NCBI GenBank assembly: GCA_024802545.1
Contig: CP103416.1
Coordinates: 2,232,001 to 2,296,000 of the forward strand
DNA length: 64,000 nucleotides
Direction: 5' to 3'
DNA from: SAR92 clade bacterium H455
GTDB lineage: Bacteria > Pseudomonadota > Gammaproteobacteria > Pseudomonadales > Porticoccaceae
This document shows positions 46,493 to 57,162 of the stretch, piece after piece. Each line of letters opens with the position of its first letter. The stretch's first letter is position 1. The position numbers and the translations under genes were made by a program. A model generated the notes under the pieces. The model saw only the letters and a list, made by a program, of their open reading frames with translations. It was not told the DNA's origin and did not search any database.

Positions 46493-47269
46493 CTATTCAC
46501 GGAGCCAAATAAGTGACCCGTTGCGACCGGTTTTTGGCTCCCTTCTGAAGGAGTAAAAGCGCTCTGAATCGCTGTAGCTGCAGTAGTCGCCGCCATAGAT
46601 TTGCCGGACACCTGAGGCCTGCAGTTCGGCTCGTGCCAGGGCATAGAGATCGGCGAGATATTTGTCTCCCGCAGAATCACGCGCAGTAAAGGCGTTGACT
46701 ATGGCTTGTTGATGCGGTGGATTTTGCGCCTGATCGAGAAAGGCTTGCAGTACTTCGCCACCCACTTCAAATACGTGAGGGCCGATTGCAGGCCCAAGAT
46801 AGACTAACAATTGGTCCGGCGACTGATAAAAGGTGGCGACTGTTTTGCGCAGTATGCCACCGCAGAGTCCGCGCCAACCGGCATGGACTGCGGCAATCTG
46901 TGTGCCAGCACGATTGCAGAATAAGACCGGCAGACAGTCTGCGGTTAGTACTGCACAGACAGCACCGGGCTGATCGCTGTAGCTGCCATCGGCTTGAGGT
47001 GCATTGCTAGATTCTGGCAGATCAGCCCCGGACGCATACACAATGTCAGTGCCATGCACCTGATCCAGCCACAGCGGCTCTGTGGGTAAGTTAAGTGATT
47101 CGACTAGGTTGCGGCGATTGGCTAACACATGTTCCGGATCATCCTGCACATGTAGCGCAAGGTTACTCTGATCAAAAGGTGCTCTGCTGCAACCGCCACT
47201 GCGCATTGTTATGGCGGCACCAACATTGGCGGGGGCCGGCCACTGAGGGGTGATTACTTCTATTGGCAT
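46493..47269 (-). CDS. pgeF: Purine nucleoside phosphorylase / peptidoglycan editing factor PgeF (YfiH, DUF152)
   Basis: 258 residues of the multicopper-fold YfiH family: LDQVHGTDIV, VLTADCLPVLF and AAVHAGWRGL hold the conserved H, C, H metal ligands. The family acts on purine nucleosides and helps edit peptidoglycan precursors. It lies 47 bases after rluD on the same strand, as in other gammaproteobacteria. Confidence 0.95.
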   Translation of the reverse strand: MPIEVITPQWPAPANVGAAITMRSGGCSRAPFDQSNLALHVQDDPEHVLANRRNLVESLNLPTEPLWLDQVHGTDIVYASGADLPESSNAPQADGSYSDQPGAVCAVLTADCLPVLFCNRAGTQIAAVHAGWRGLCGGILRKTVATFYQSPDQLLVYLGPAIGPHVFEVGGEVLQAFLDQAQNPPHQQAIVNAFTARDSAGDKYLADLYALARAELQASGVRQIYGGDYCSYSDSERFYSFRREPKTGRNGSLIWLRE

Positions 47270-47316
47270 AAGTCTTCTCCCAGGGGTTCTCTAATCTTTT
47301 TGCCTGGCTTTTTACG

Positions 47317-48393
47317 CTAGCCTTCCTTCAGAGCGGCTAAGAGTTTTTGCATATCGTCGGGAAGTTCTGTCTCCCAGCTAATGTACTCGCCAGTGGCCGG
47401 ATGCACCAGGCCCAGTGCTCGGGCATGGAGAGCCTGACGACCCAGCTGCTGCAGAGTTTCTCTGAGATGATCGGATACCCCTTTATGGATACGGAAGCGA
47501 CCGCCGTATGTATCGTCGCCAACTATCGGGTATTTGATGCTCGCCATATGTACACGAATCTGATGAGTGCGTCCGGTTTCAAGCTTTAGGCGGATATGGG
47601 TGTGACCGTCAAAGCGCTTGACCACTTTATAGTGAGTGCGCGCCTCTTTGCCATCTCTGACCACAGCCATTTTGACTCGCTGCTTGGGATGCCGGCCAAT
47701 GGGCTGATCAACCACTCCTCCTCCGGTCATGACACCACTGACTACGGCTTCATATTCACGGCTGACGGTGCGCGCCTGGAGCTGCGCCACCAGATCGGTG
47801 TGGGCAGCGAGGGTCTTCGCCACGACCATAAGACCGGTGGTGTCTTTATCAAGACGGTGGACAATGCCAGCACGGGGCACTGATTCTAACTGCGGGCAGT
47901 GAAATAATAGCGCATTGAGCAAAGTACCCTCGCGATTGCCTGCGGCGGGATGGACAACAAAATTAGTCGGCTTGTTGATTACCATAATACTGTCGTCTTC
48001 GAAGACGATATTCAGTGGAATATCTTCGGCTTGCCAATCCCCCTCAGCTTTTAACTGGGCTGAGACCGCAAGGATTTCGCCACCCAGCAGTTTAAATTTT
48101 GGAGGTTGCTGTTGCCCGTCCACTGTTAGCTCGCCGGATTTAATCCACAGCTGTAGGCGCGAGCGGGAATAGTCGCTAAACAGTTCCGCGGCAATTTGAT
48201 CAAGACGACGGCCACAATCACTGGCAGAGACAGTCGCGGATTGTTCAATATGATCTATAAGGTCTTTAGAGTCTGTAGCGTCTATAAAATCAGTCAATCG
48301 AGGTAGTCCTAGCGTTGAATTTGAGAGGCTGCCAACATGGGCGGCCGTGCTGGTTTGATGTACCAGCGCCTTTACAGTAGCTATATCAGTCAC
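47317..48393 (-). CDS. rluD: 23S rRNA pseudouridine synthase RluD
   Basis: 358 residues: an S4 RNA-binding domain (CGRRLDQIAAELFSDYSRSR) and the RluA-family catalytic domain with VHRLDKDTTGLMVVAKT, holding the catalytic Asp, plus KLETGRTHQIRVH. It modifies helix 69 of 23S rRNA (positions 1911, 1915, 1917 in E. coli). The N-terminus is about 35 residues longer than usual, so a downstream GTG or TTG may be the true start. Divergent from bamD with an 85-base gap, the usual arrangement. Confidence 0.95.
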   Translation of the reverse strand: MTDIATVKALVHQTSTAAHVGSLSNSTLGLPRLTDFIDATDSKDLIDHIEQSATVSASDCGRRLDQIAAELFSDYSRSRLQLWIKSGELTVDGQQQPPKFKLLGGEILAVSAQLKAEGDWQAEDIPLNIVFEDDSIMVINKPTNFVVHPAAGNREGTLLNALLFHCPQLESVPRAGIVHRLDKDTTGLMVVAKTLAAHTDLVAQLQARTVSREYEAVVSGVMTGGGVVDQPIGRHPKQRVKMAVVRDGKEARTHYKVVKRFDGHTHIRLKLETGRTHQIRVHMASIKYPIVGDDTYGGRFRIHKGVSDHLRETLQQLGRQALHARALGLVHPATGEYISWETELPDDMQKLLAALKEG

Positions 48394-48478
48394 ACAGATT
48401 GGTTTACCGCAGCCTGTGTGGTTAAATGCACGCCTACATCGCTAGCGCGTCGACACTTTCTCAGGCTGGGAATATTAC

Positions 48479-49471
48479 ATGAAAATCAGGTCAATTATTT
48501 TACTCATATTGAGTTTGTCTGCTATCTCTGGATGCTCTTGGTTGGGATGGGGTGAGGATGAGTCTACTGAAGACGAAAGCTCTGGCTATACCGAAGTCGA
48601 TTTTTACGAGAAAATTCAAAGCAGCCTCAACTCGAGCAACTGGTCGGTAGCGATTAGCAACCTGGAGTTGCTGGAGTCACAGTTTCCCTTCGGCAAGTAC
48701 GCCGAGCAGGCTCAGCTTGAACTTATGTACGCACAGTTTAAGTCCGGTGACCACGACTCTAGCATTGCCGCCGCAGACCGGTTTATCCGTCTGCACCCGC
48801 AACATCCCAATGTCGATTACGCCTTCTATGTAAAAGGTCTCTCTGAGGTCTCACAGGCTTCTAGCGCCTTTGATAACTTTCTTCCCACTGATAGCAGCAT
48901 GCGTGACATAGGCACAGCGCGCAATGCCTTTGGCACTTTCTCGGAGCTGCTCAATCGCTTCCCGAAAAGCCCCTACGCTGCCGATGCACGCAAGCGCCTG
49001 GTGAACCTGCGCAACCAATTAGGCCGCGCTGAAATACATGTGGCCAACTACTACTTCTCTCGCGGTGCTTATTTAGCCGCCGCTAATCGCGGTCGCTATG
49101 TGGTGGAGAACTTTCAGCAAACACCAGCTGTTCCAGATGGTCTTGCGGTGATGGCGCAGGGTTACCATATGTTGGGCATGCAGGAACTAGCTGATCATGC
49201 AATTGAGGTCTTGGCTGCAAACTATCCCGAGCACCCGTCGCTCAATCAGTCCGGCGAGTTCGATTTTGACAAGCGCCTTGTGGGCAACGGCGATTCGTTC
49301 CTCGGTAAAATCACTTTTGGTTTGATCGAGCGTCTGCAACCGCCAGCTTTTGACTCTCGCGCTATCTACAATCGTTCTGTGCGCGAAGCTGAGCTCATTG
49401 AGACCAATGAAGACAAGCAAGAAGAACCGCGCTCGATTTGGAACCGTATCTCCTTTGGTCTAGTCGACTAA
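48479..49471 (+). CDS. bamD: Outer membrane assembly lipoprotein BamD
   Basis: 330 residues. A lipoprotein signal peptide ends in the lipobox ISGC (Cys19). Five TPR-like helical repeats follow ([60 protein letters not shown]). It belongs to the BAM complex that inserts outer-membrane proteins. It is about 85 residues longer than E. coli BamD, with an extended C-terminus. Divergent from rluD. Confidence 0.96.
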   Translation: MKIRSIILLILSLSAISGCSWLGWGEDESTEDESSGYTEVDFYEKIQSSLNSSNWSVAISNLELLESQFPFGKYAEQAQLELMYAQFKSGDHDSSIAAADRFIRLHPQHPNVDYAFYVKGLSEVSQASSAFDNFLPTDSSMRDIGTARNAFGTFSELLNRFPKSPYAADARKRLVNLRNQLGRAEIHVANYYFSRGAYLAAANRGRYVVENFQQTPAVPDGLAVMAQGYHMLGMQELADHAIEVLAANYPEHPSLNQSGEFDFDKRLVGNGDSFLGKITFGLIERLQPPAFDSRAIYNRSVREAELIETNEDKQEEPRSIWNRISFGLVD

Positions 49472-49505
49472 TTTATCCACCGTCCAAAGGGGTGTTGCGG
49501 AGCTT

Positions 49506-50339
49506 ATGAACAAGGCAGCTATTATTCAAGAAATGCGCGTTATTCCAGAGATCGACCCGCAATTTGAAATCCAACGCAGAATAGAATTTATCAAAAGCCA
49601 GCTCACAGCAGCTGGCTGTAAGACCCTAGTTCTGGGCATTAGCGGCGGTGTTGACTCCTCAACCTGTGGCCGTCTCGCGCAACTCTCGATAGATCAGTTA
49701 AATGCTGAGCAGAACTCTGGTGACTATCAGTTTGTTGCTGTGCGCCTGCCCTATGGCGTGCAGATGGATGAGGCTGATGCCCAGGTGGCATTGAGATTTA
49801 TTCAGCCCAGTAAAAGCCTTACCGTTAATATCAAAGGGGGCGCTGACGCTATTCATGACAGCGTTTGCGGCGCCCTGACCGAAAATGGTCTGCATCCCCA
49901 AGACGACGGTGTCACTGATTTCGCCAAAGGTAATCTCAAAGCTCGCGCACGGATGGCTTCACAGTACGAGATCGCCGGTATTCTTGGGGGATTGGTTCTG
50001 GGCACAGATCATTCGGCAGAAAATATTACGGGCTTCTATACTAAATTTGGCGATGGCGCCTGTGACCTGGCACCGCTGTTTGGACTGAGCAAGCGTCAAG
50101 TGCGTATGCTGGCCAAGACTCTGGGTGCGCCGGACTCTCTAGTGATCAAGACACCGACTGCGGATTTGGAATGTCTGACACCACAGAAAGCCGATGAGCA
50201 GGTTCTCGGGCTCAGTTATGACGAAATTGATAATTTTCTTGAAAACAAAGCTGTCTCTCAGGAAGCTGAGGATCTGCTGATTGCTATTTATAATAAGACT
50301 CAACACAAGCGTTTGGCTATAGCCACAATCTACGACTGA
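49506..50339 (+). CDS. nadE: NH3-dependent NAD+ synthetase
   Basis: 277 residues, the size of the single-domain bacterial enzyme. The PP-loop [15 protein letters not shown] at 43-57, the [13 protein letters not shown] segment and [12 protein letters not shown] for the adenylate site are visible. It forms NAD from deamido-NAD, ATP and ammonia. There is no glutaminase domain. It follows bamD by 34 bases. Confidence 0.96.
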   Translation: MNKAAIIQEMRVIPEIDPQFEIQRRIEFIKSQLTAAGCKTLVLGISGGVDSSTCGRLAQLSIDQLNAEQNSGDYQFVAVRLPYGVQMDEADAQVALRFIQPSKSLTVNIKGGADAIHDSVCGALTENGLHPQDDGVTDFAKGNLKARARMASQYEIAGILGGLVLGTDHSAENITGFYTKFGDGACDLAPLFGLSKRQVRMLAKTLGAPDSLVIKTPTADLECLTPQKADEQVLGLSYDEIDNFLENKAVSQEAEDLLIAIYNKTQHKRLAIATIYD

Positions 50340-50383
50340 TAAAGGCTGGTTGAGTTAACTCCAATTTGGATGGAGATCTCAGT

Positions 50384-52030
50384 ATGCAGGAAGCATCGCG
50401 GCGCAATCGCGCCCCCTCTAGATTACTCAAGCTTTATTCCAGCTACAGGCTATTTCTCTCCGCCCTCCTGCTGTGGCTGGGCCACTTAGATTCCTCTGCC
50501 ATCTATTTCGATGACAGTGACAGTGGCCTCTTCTCCACAACCGCTGCAGCCTATCTAATAGCCAGCCTGCTCAATCTGCCACTGTTCCAACTATTGCGCT
50601 GGAGGCCCAACGAAACTCTGCTATTTGCGATGTTATTGGTGGATGTGGTGGCGATTAATCTGATGCTCTACAGCTCTGGCGGTATGGCCGGATCCATGGG
50701 CTATCTGCTAATGGTTACTGTGGCCGCATCCGGCACTTTTCTGAAGACCAGGCTAGCGCTATCCATTGCTGCGATTGCCAGCTTTATTCCTGTCTCTATA
50801 GCCATGTCGGAATTTCTTTTCAGCGACGGCGGACAAACGGAAGCAGTGCGCAGTGGTGTCTTCGGCATTCTGCTGTTTGCCACTGCGGCAATCTTTATCT
50901 ATCTGACCAAACGTTTGACTCTGGTACAGGCGCTGGCCGAAAGTGAATCCAGAGCGGCGACAAGGTTGCAGCATATCAATGACCTGGTTTTTAATAAGAT
51001 GCTCACCGGCATTATTGTCTTTGACAGTGATTTTTGTATCGAGCAGCTCAATGAGCGGGCGTCCCTTTTACTGGGTCCAAGTGATAGTCAGAAACTACTC
51101 GCACGCCACGACTCCCTCGATCAGGTGTCCGAACTTCTAACTTACTATCATGATTGGAAGGCCAATCCACAGCGGCAGCTGCCAACCTTTCTGTGTAAAA
51201 ACTCCGATATTCCTCTGCAAATTAGCTTTAGTGAAATTCACAGCAACAGTGTTGTAGATACGATTTTATTTATCGAAGATGCACGGACCCTTTCGCAACA
51301 TGCTCAGCAGCTCAAAAACAGCTCTCTTGGGGCACTGACCTCAAGTATTGCCCATGAGATACGCAATCCTCTCGGTGCCATTAGCCACGCCGCACAGCTG
51401 CTTCAGGAGTCGCAGTTGGATCAGGCGGACCAGCAGCTGGTGGATGTGGTGCTGCGCCACAGTAGCCGAATGGACAATTTGGTGCAGGATATTCTCCAAC
51501 TGTCACGACAGCAGGCACCGCAAATTAGTGTCACCAATATCTTTGCTAATTGCATGCTGAGCAAAACCCAGGTGCAAGAGAGTAATCTGTTTAACAATCC
51601 CCAGATCGAAATTGACGCCTCAGCACAGTCTGTTAATGCGCCATTTGATAGCAGTCAACTGCAACAGGTGTTGGTCAATTTAATCAGTAATGCACTGCGT
51701 CACTCAGAGAAGAAAACCGGCCAGCCTTGGGTGGCCATTCGCTTTGATTATCAGACCGATATGAATCTGGCCATGCTAAAAATCTACGATCGCGGCGAAG
51801 GCGTTTCTGACGCCAATAAAAATAAAATCTTTGAACCCTTTTTTACCACCGAAAAACAGGGTTTAGGCCTCGGTCTCTATATAGCTCGGGAACTTTGTGA
51901 AATCAACTTCGCTACACTAAGCTATGTGTATAAAAGCTCATCAGAAGGCTACTTTAAAATAGTTTTTTCTGACCCGGCCAAGCTACTGCCAAGGAATGCA
52001 GAAAATGAACAAGACCGTTCTGATCGTTGA
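50384..52030 (+). CDS. pilS: Two-component sensor histidine kinase PilS
   Basis: About 548 residues from the ATG at 50384 (GGAG upstream; an in-frame ATG lies at 50366). Six hydrophobic segments in the first ~190 residues anchor it in the inner membrane. A PAS-like region (MLTGIIVFDSDFCIEQLNER) follows, then HisKA with the phosphorylated His in SSIAHEIRNPLGAISHA, and the HATPase N, G1 and G2 boxes (NLISNALRHSE, YDRGEGV, GLGLGLYIA). It senses pilin levels in P. aeruginosa. Its stop overlaps pilR. Confidence 0.94.
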   Translation: MQEASRRNRAPSRLLKLYSSYRLFLSALLLWLGHLDSSAIYFDDSDSGLFSTTAAAYLIASLLNLPLFQLLRWRPNETLLFAMLLVDVVAINLMLYSSGGMAGSMGYLLMVTVAASGTFLKTRLALSIAAIASFIPVSIAMSEFLFSDGGQTEAVRSGVFGILLFATAAIFIYLTKRLTLVQALAESESRAATRLQHINDLVFNKMLTGIIVFDSDFCIEQLNERASLLLGPSDSQKLLARHDSLDQVSELLTYYHDWKANPQRQLPTFLCKNSDIPLQISFSEIHSNSVVDTILFIEDARTLSQHAQQLKNSSLGALTSSIAHEIRNPLGAISHAAQLLQESQLDQADQQLVDVVLRHSSRMDNLVQDILQLSRQQAPQISVTNIFANCMLSKTQVQESNLFNNPQIEIDASAQSVNAPFDSSQLQQVLVNLISNALRHSEKKTGQPWVAIRFDYQTDMNLAMLKIYDRGEGVSDANKNKIFEPFFTTEKQGLGLGLYIARELCEINFATLSYVYKSSSEGYFKIVFSDPAKLLPRNAENEQDRSDR

Positions 52031-53354
52031 TGATGAACTGGATTTACGCGAACTACTCAAGCTGACATTGGCGAAAATGAGTATTTCTGCAATAGCTGTT
52101 GAAACCGTTAAGGAAGCCAAAAGCGAGCTCAAACAACAATCCTTCGACCTATGTCTAACTGATATGCGCCTGCCCGACGGCAGTGGTCTCGACCTGGTCG
52201 CCTATGTGCAGAAGCACCATCCACAGCTGCCGATCGCGGTGTTAACCGCCTATGGCAATGTGGAGCTTGCAGTTGAGTCGCTTAAATTGGGGGCTTTTGA
52301 TTTTCTCTCTAAACCGGTCAACCTATCGCGTTTACGCAATCTAATTGGCAACGCCCTGTCACTGCCTGACGCTGCCCATATAGAGAGCATGATAGATGAA
52401 CCTCTGCTACTCGGCGAATCACAGCATATGCAGAATATTCGTCAGCAAATCACCAAGGTGGCACGCAGTCAGGCACCTATGCATATCAGCGGTGAGTCGG
52501 GCACCGGTAAAGAGCTGGCGGCACGGTCAATACATCAGCAGAGTGCTCGAGCTAAAAATCTATTCGCCCCGGTGAACTGCGGCGCCATTCCGAGCAATCT
52601 AATGGAGTCGGAGTTTTTTGGTCATCTCAAGGGCAGCTTTACCGGTGCTATTGAAGACAAGATGGGGCTTTTTCAGGCGGCATCTGGCGGCACATTATTT
52701 CTCGATGAGGTCGCGGATTTACCTCTGGATATGCAGGTTAAATTGCTCCGTGCGATTCAGGAGAAACGGGTTCGACCTGTGGGTTCAGAGAGCGAGGTGG
52801 AGGTAGATGTGCGACTGATTAGCGCCACTCACAAAAACCTTCAAGATGCGGTGATGGAGGGCAGCTTTCGCAGCGACCTATTCTATAGACTCAATGTGAT
52901 AGATATTCATATGCCCAGCCTGCGACAGCGCCCTGAAGATATAGAACCGCTTACTAAGGAGTTTCTCAAACATCTCCGCAGCAACGGCAAAGCCGTTGAG
53001 TTGTCCAATTCGGCGCTAGATGCACTGCGTTATTACAACTTCCCAGGCAATGTTCGTGAGCTGGAAAACATTCTTGAGCGAGCCGCTACCCTTTGTGAAA
53101 AAAACCGTATTGAGGTTACGGATCTTAAACTTAACGGCGACAGCAGCGGCCAAGAACAGAGTAAAATTGCTCGCCCCGAGCGCCAGCCCGCAGAGATTAA
53201 CTCCTTGGATGATCATCTTGAGGAAATAGAAAAAAAGATTTTACTGGATACCTTAGAGCGCTCCCGCTGGAACAAAACTGCCGCCGCGAAAAAACTCGGC
53301 ATCAGTTTTCGTTCCATACGCTATCGCCTGCAAAAGCTTGGGCTGGATGATTAG
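52005..53354 (+). CDS. pilR: Sigma54-dependent response regulator PilR
   Basis: 449 residues from the ATG at 52005, which has AAGGA nine bases upstream; an in-frame ATG lies at 51996. Receiver domain with the phospho-Asp in LCLTDMRLPDGSG, the AAA+ sigma54-interaction domain with Walker A GESGTGKE and the GSFTGA loop (the usual form is GAFTGA), and a C-terminal Fis-type HTH (NKTAAAKKLGISFRSIRYRLQKL). It activates sigma54 promoters of type IV pilus genes. Overlap with pilS indicates coupling. A -24/-12 element is found upstream of the pilin operon at 59960. Confidence 0.95.
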   Translation: MNKTVLIVDDELDLRELLKLTLAKMSISAIAVETVKEAKSELKQQSFDLCLTDMRLPDGSGLDLVAYVQKHHPQLPIAVLTAYGNVELAVESLKLGAFDFLSKPVNLSRLRNLIGNALSLPDAAHIESMIDEPLLLGESQHMQNIRQQITKVARSQAPMHISGESGTGKELAARSIHQQSARAKNLFAPVNCGAIPSNLMESEFFGHLKGSFTGAIEDKMGLFQAASGGTLFLDEVADLPLDMQVKLLRAIQEKRVRPVGSESEVEVDVRLISATHKNLQDAVMEGSFRSDLFYRLNVIDIHMPSLRQRPEDIEPLTKEFLKHLRSNGKAVELSNSALDALRYYNFPGNVRELENILERAATLCEKNRIEVTDLKLNGDSSGQEQSKIARPERQPAEINSLDDHLEEIEKKILLDTLERSRWNKTAAAKKLGISFRSIRYRLQKLGLDD

Positions 53355-53393
53355 CTAACCGGCAGTGTCAAAGATAAAGAATAAAAAGCCAGA

Positions 53394-56300
53394 CTACTTA
53401 TCCTGTTTGCTGTACCACCAGACTCGACGTCGAACGCCCAATGGGTCCCCCTCAGTATCCTCCGCGTGAAATCCAAACATCACACCACTGACCGCTTTTT
53501 CCTCAATGGTGCAGTTGCCATCGGCATCGCAGGTTTCCTCTTCGACTATAACGGTAAAGCCCACGGGCTGCGGTAAGAAACCACCCCCTTCAACGGTGAC
53601 ATAGTTTTTCTCTCCAGGTGCCTTACCCAATACGGCAAAGGGATTTATTTTATAAATTCGCGCTTCACCTAAGTCAGTACAAGCATCGTTTTGCCCGGGA
53701 AGATTGGTCGCAAAGGTGGCGACCTCATTAGTGGTTAGCACTGAGGTCACTACTTTCTCACCGCTTTCAAGGGCCAGATACCAGCCTTTTAAAAATTTGC
53801 TGTTGGTGGTGATGTCAGTGTCAGGATCAAAGGTCGACGTGTTGCCAGAGACGGCGGTAGTAGCGGCCGCCAAGTCATTTTGGGTTAATGTCACTGTCGA
53901 GCTTGAAGTGCTGGTTTGGTCGTAGTCACGATAGAAAACCATATAATTTGGCACTGAGGTATCTACTGGTTTTTCCCGGTTTCCAGAGCCAATAATAATC
54001 ATGTCGTAGTTGCCATCAGGACTCTCAACAACATCGGGAGCATTTAAGAAGCGCTGTGGCGAAGTGGAAAATTTAAACAGACGAGTGGCTTTCCAATCGG
54101 CAACAGTGGAACTGCCAATATCAAGACGCCATAGCTGCCCCCCAGTATCACCAAAATAGACCCGATCAGAGTAACCATTGCCATTGCGATCAACCACGGC
54201 GAGATCCGACGGCACGCTAAATGTCATATTGGCTTCACTGAGAACTGTGCCTGAGGGGCTAGACACTGAACCTGAGGTAACCTGCCAAATATCCTCGCCA
54301 GTTAAGGCATCAATAACAATCACACCGCGACCCTGAGTACGGGTTGCTAGACCTCCATCATCTACATCGGGATCGTAACCCAAGCCCGTAATAAGCACGA
54401 TTTTGTCCTGAGTACCTATCTTTAACTTGGTTACAACCGGCTTCGACCAGGTCTGTCCCAGTTCACTGAAGCCATTGTCGGCACTACTTTTACGCCATTT
54501 CAACAGTGGTGATTCAGGATCGGTAACGTCTAGGGCATAAAGCAGATCCCCACCACGGCGCGCAGTGAGGTAGATGATAGCGCGGCTCACTTCATTGTTG
54601 CTGTCATAGACTACATAGCTGCCCACGGAGCCATCAAAAAAATAGGGCTTATTATCAAAGCCTCCAGTCAAAGTGGTGTTGTCATAGAGTGCTTTAAGTA
54701 ACGGGAAATGCTCCGGCGCAGTAAATGCCCAGATCTCCTCGCCATCTTTAGAGCTGCCATCCACGGTCTTCTCAACAATACCGCCCTTGACTCCGTGGAA
54801 CATGCCGTCGTTAGAGCCATAAAAGACATAGGGTCCGGTGCTACCGCCGTAGTTGATCACCACTGGCTGAGAATGAATCACATCGCCATGGACATTGGGC
54901 CGAATATCGGTGATATCTGTGGGGTCGTCGTTGTCCGCATCTTCAAGATCAATGCCTTTTGACCAGTTGATAATGTTATTCATCTCGGCGCTATCAGCAG
55001 CTCCAAAATCACCGAAATTGAGATTATTGTTGGACGTAGCAAAGCTTTCCAAACTGCTGCAGGTTCCGGTGCAGGTATAAACAGTGCGACCGGTACCAAC
55101 ATATTCACGCAATCCCTGAGCCGCGCCGCCGCGCTCCACTTCTTTGCCGTCAGGATTGTCGCTGACACTGGCAGTCTCGGAACCACGATTAACCGAGAGT
55201 GTGGGTATATTGGTCCAGTAGGTGCTGGAGGCAGTCCAAAAACTCCGCGCCAGTGTTTCAATAAATCCAGTAGCTGTGTCCTCCGCAGAATCTCCATCGG
55301 CATCTACTAGTATCGGCTTGCCAGTAATTGAGTCGAGACCAATTTGATAGAGTTTGAGATTGCCAGCCCAACGAGGCTGCTGTGAGGGGCGAAAGATGCC
55401 CATATAGATCTGATTTTCATTGGTGCCCTTGATGTTTACCGACACAGGCAAACTCACCGCGGCAAAGACACTGTTTTTTTCGAGAATATCATCGACCACA
55501 TCGTTTAACGCCGCGGCTAGTGCGTCGGCCCCTGAGGCGATCAGATAGTCGCCGCCACCGAAACCTGAGGAGGCGTTGTACATCAAAGCATGCTTCGAAG
55601 CCTCAGGCTTAGTCAGGCCAAATTGTCTGTACTTTTCTGCATCAGTGCTGGGATCATATTGTTTGCCGCTGGAATTGAGTGCCTCAAATACATCTACAGC
55701 ATAGATCGAGACATTCTGTTTTCCCTCCACGTCATCCTTAATATCGTTAGTGTTCAAAAAACGTGCATATTCATCCAGCCAGCTGGACTCTTCACCGCTG
55801 TGAAAACCAGTGGATAATGGATCATCGGCAAAGACGCCACCCAGTGCATCGAGTTTGGATTCAGCGACATTATTCTCACCACTATCCGGGCCGCCATTGG
55901 AAATAAATAGCATATAGTTATTGGCGCAGGCCTGATCGTCAATTGGGCTAATATAGTTGCTGCCATTAAAGGCGCTGGGATCAAAGCCATCGATATTTGA
56001 CGACGACTGCACGCCATCCTGTTGGCCTGACTGATAAGCCTCCCCGGCAAACCACAGGTAGGCTTCATTAAACGCTAGAGCCATGGGCGCATTATTGGTT
56101 TTTGGCAGATTTTCCGAGCCGTAAAACAGGCTCACATCAAAGCCTGTTGCACCCCACTCCATGCTCAGCTGAGCGCGACAGGCGGCCTCGTTTGCTGCAG
56201 CATTGCCTTTAAATGCATCTTTATTGCAGTAAAGCCTTGCCTTGAGTGCATTGATATCAGCGTCACTTGCGGATTCAATTTTTAGGAAGGCCTGAATGGC

Positions 56301-56636
56301 TTTTCCCCCTTTCGGCGAGTTGCCGCTGGAGTAAACCAATATTCCTAGATTGATACCATGGAAGTCAGGGTCATCAGCAAAGCGTTGCCTGAGACTGTCG
56401 AGAAATTTAAACAGCGCTTCATGCATAATTTGTTGTTTAGTCACACCATTGGAGTTGCTATTCCAGTTAGCCGAATTATCCAGTACAAGTAGCACATTGG
56501 GCACCGCAACATTGGTTGAATTGACGCGGAAAATATCGATATCTGCGGCGGAAGACCAGAGTGATAAAAGCAGTATCAATGCCACTATGGGTCCTCGAAC
56601 TAACAGCTTGCGATGCAATATAGGTGTTTGCTTCAT
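53394..56636 (-). CDS. pilY1: Type IV pilus tip/biogenesis protein PilY1
   Basis: About 1080 residues from the ATG at 56636, which follows AGGAGG (an upstream frame to 56702 has none). Signal peptide, an N-terminal VWA-like domain starting VLLVLDNSANWNSN with a degenerate MIDAS (DxSxN instead of DxSxS), and a C-terminal PilY1 beta-propeller with the calcium loop DRNGNGYSDRVYFGD and repeated ALDVTDPESPLLKW-type blades. It sits at the pilus tip and supports surface sensing, twitching and adhesion. Last gene of the minor pilin operon. Confidence 0.95.
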   Translation of the reverse strand: MKQTPILHRKLLVRGPIVALILLLSLWSSAADIDIFRVNSTNVAVPNVLLVLDNSANWNSNSNGVTKQQIMHEALFKFLDSLRQRFADDPDFHGINLGILVYSSGNSPKGGKAIQAFLKIESASDADINALKARLYCNKDAFKGNAAANEAACRAQLSMEWGATGFDVSLFYGSENLPKTNNAPMALAFNEAYLWFAGEAYQSGQQDGVQSSSNIDGFDPSAFNGSNYISPIDDQACANNYMLFISNGGPDSGENNVAESKLDALGGVFADDPLSTGFHSGEESSWLDEYARFLNTNDIKDDVEGKQNVSIYAVDVFEALNSSGKQYDPSTDAEKYRQFGLTKPEASKHALMYNASSGFGGGDYLIASGADALAAALNDVVDDILEKNSVFAAVSLPVSVNIKGTNENQIYMGIFRPSQQPRWAGNLKLYQIGLDSITGKPILVDADGDSAEDTATGFIETLARSFWTASSTYWTNIPTLSVNRGSETASVSDNPDGKEVERGGAAQGLREYVGTGRTVYTCTGTCSSLESFATSNNNLNFGDFGAADSAEMNNIINWSKGIDLEDADNDDPTDITDIRPNVHGDVIHSQPVVINYGGSTGPYVFYGSNDGMFHGVKGGIVEKTVDGSSKDGEEIWAFTAPEHFPLLKALYDNTTLTGGFDNKPYFFDGSVGSYVVYDSNNEVSRAIIYLTARRGGDLLYALDVTDPESPLLKWRKSSADNGFSELGQTWSKPVVTKLKIGTQDKIVLITGLGYDPDVDDGGLATRTQGRGVIVIDALTGEDIWQVTSGSVSSPSGTVLSEANMTFSVPSDLAVVDRNGNGYSDRVYFGDTGGQLWRLDIGSSTVADWKATRLFKFSTSPQRFLNAPDVVESPDGNYDMIIIGSGNREKPVDTSVPNYMVFYRDYDQTSTSSSTVTLTQNDLAAATTAVSGNTSTFDPDTDITTNSKFLKGWYLALESGEKVVTSVLTTNEVATFATNLPGQNDACTDLGEARIYKINPFAVLGKAPGEKNYVTVEGGGFLPQPVGFTVIVEEETCDADGNCTIEEKAVSGVMFGFHAEDTEGDPLGVRRRVWWYSKQDK

Positions 56637-56655
56637 GGTGTAGCCTCCTGGCTTA

Positions 56656-57162
56656 TCAAGCGGGGCAATAGCCCTCGAGATACCTGAATTTGAATCCTTC
56701 AATAATATTCGATGATGCCCCCGAGACGGGGTCAGTTACGCTGACATCAGCCTCCCAGTAATACTCTGGATGGCAGGGCGCCGAACTGCCCTCGAGCAGA
56801 GAACAACCCGCAGGGGTGGCCTGTAACAGACATTGCAGGCCGTTGATGGTGACAGCCATGCCATTGGATACATTACTTGGGAATGAGAGGCTGAAATCGC
56901 CATTGCCATCTAGGTAGCTACTGTTATTGACGTAATAATCGAGATCGCTGAGCAGATAGTTAATCGAGTTTTGCGCCGCCTGGCTGGCTTCTTGCTGGCG
57001 CTGCTGGCTCTGCACCAGTTGCAGAGTGATATTGGTCGAGGTAATGGTCGAGACACCGAGGGTGGTCATTACCAGCAGCATCATCAGGGCGACAATCAAA
57101 ACTGCGCCACTCTGTCGTGCTGCTCTAAATTGAAAAGAGCTCACTAAAGATTGCTTGTTCAT
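56656..57162 (-). CDS. pilX: Type IV pilus minor pilin PilX
   Basis: 168 residues with the PilX N-terminal signature: basic leader, then QSGAVLIVALMMLLVMTTLG and the helix continuing to QLVQSQQRQQEASQAAQN. The prepilin cleavage site is unusual (SGAV rather than GF) as is normal for PilX. The gene overlaps pilW by 4 bases (ATGA) and precedes pilY1. Confidence 0.9.
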   Translation of the reverse strand: MNKQSLVSSFQFRAARQSGAVLIVALMMLLVMTTLGVSTITSTNITLQLVQSQQRQQEASQAAQNSINYLLSDLDYYVNNSSYLDGNGDFSLSFPSNVSNGMAVTINGLQCLLQATPAGCSLLEGSSAPCHPEYYWEADVSVTDPVSGASSNIIEGFKFRYLEGYCPA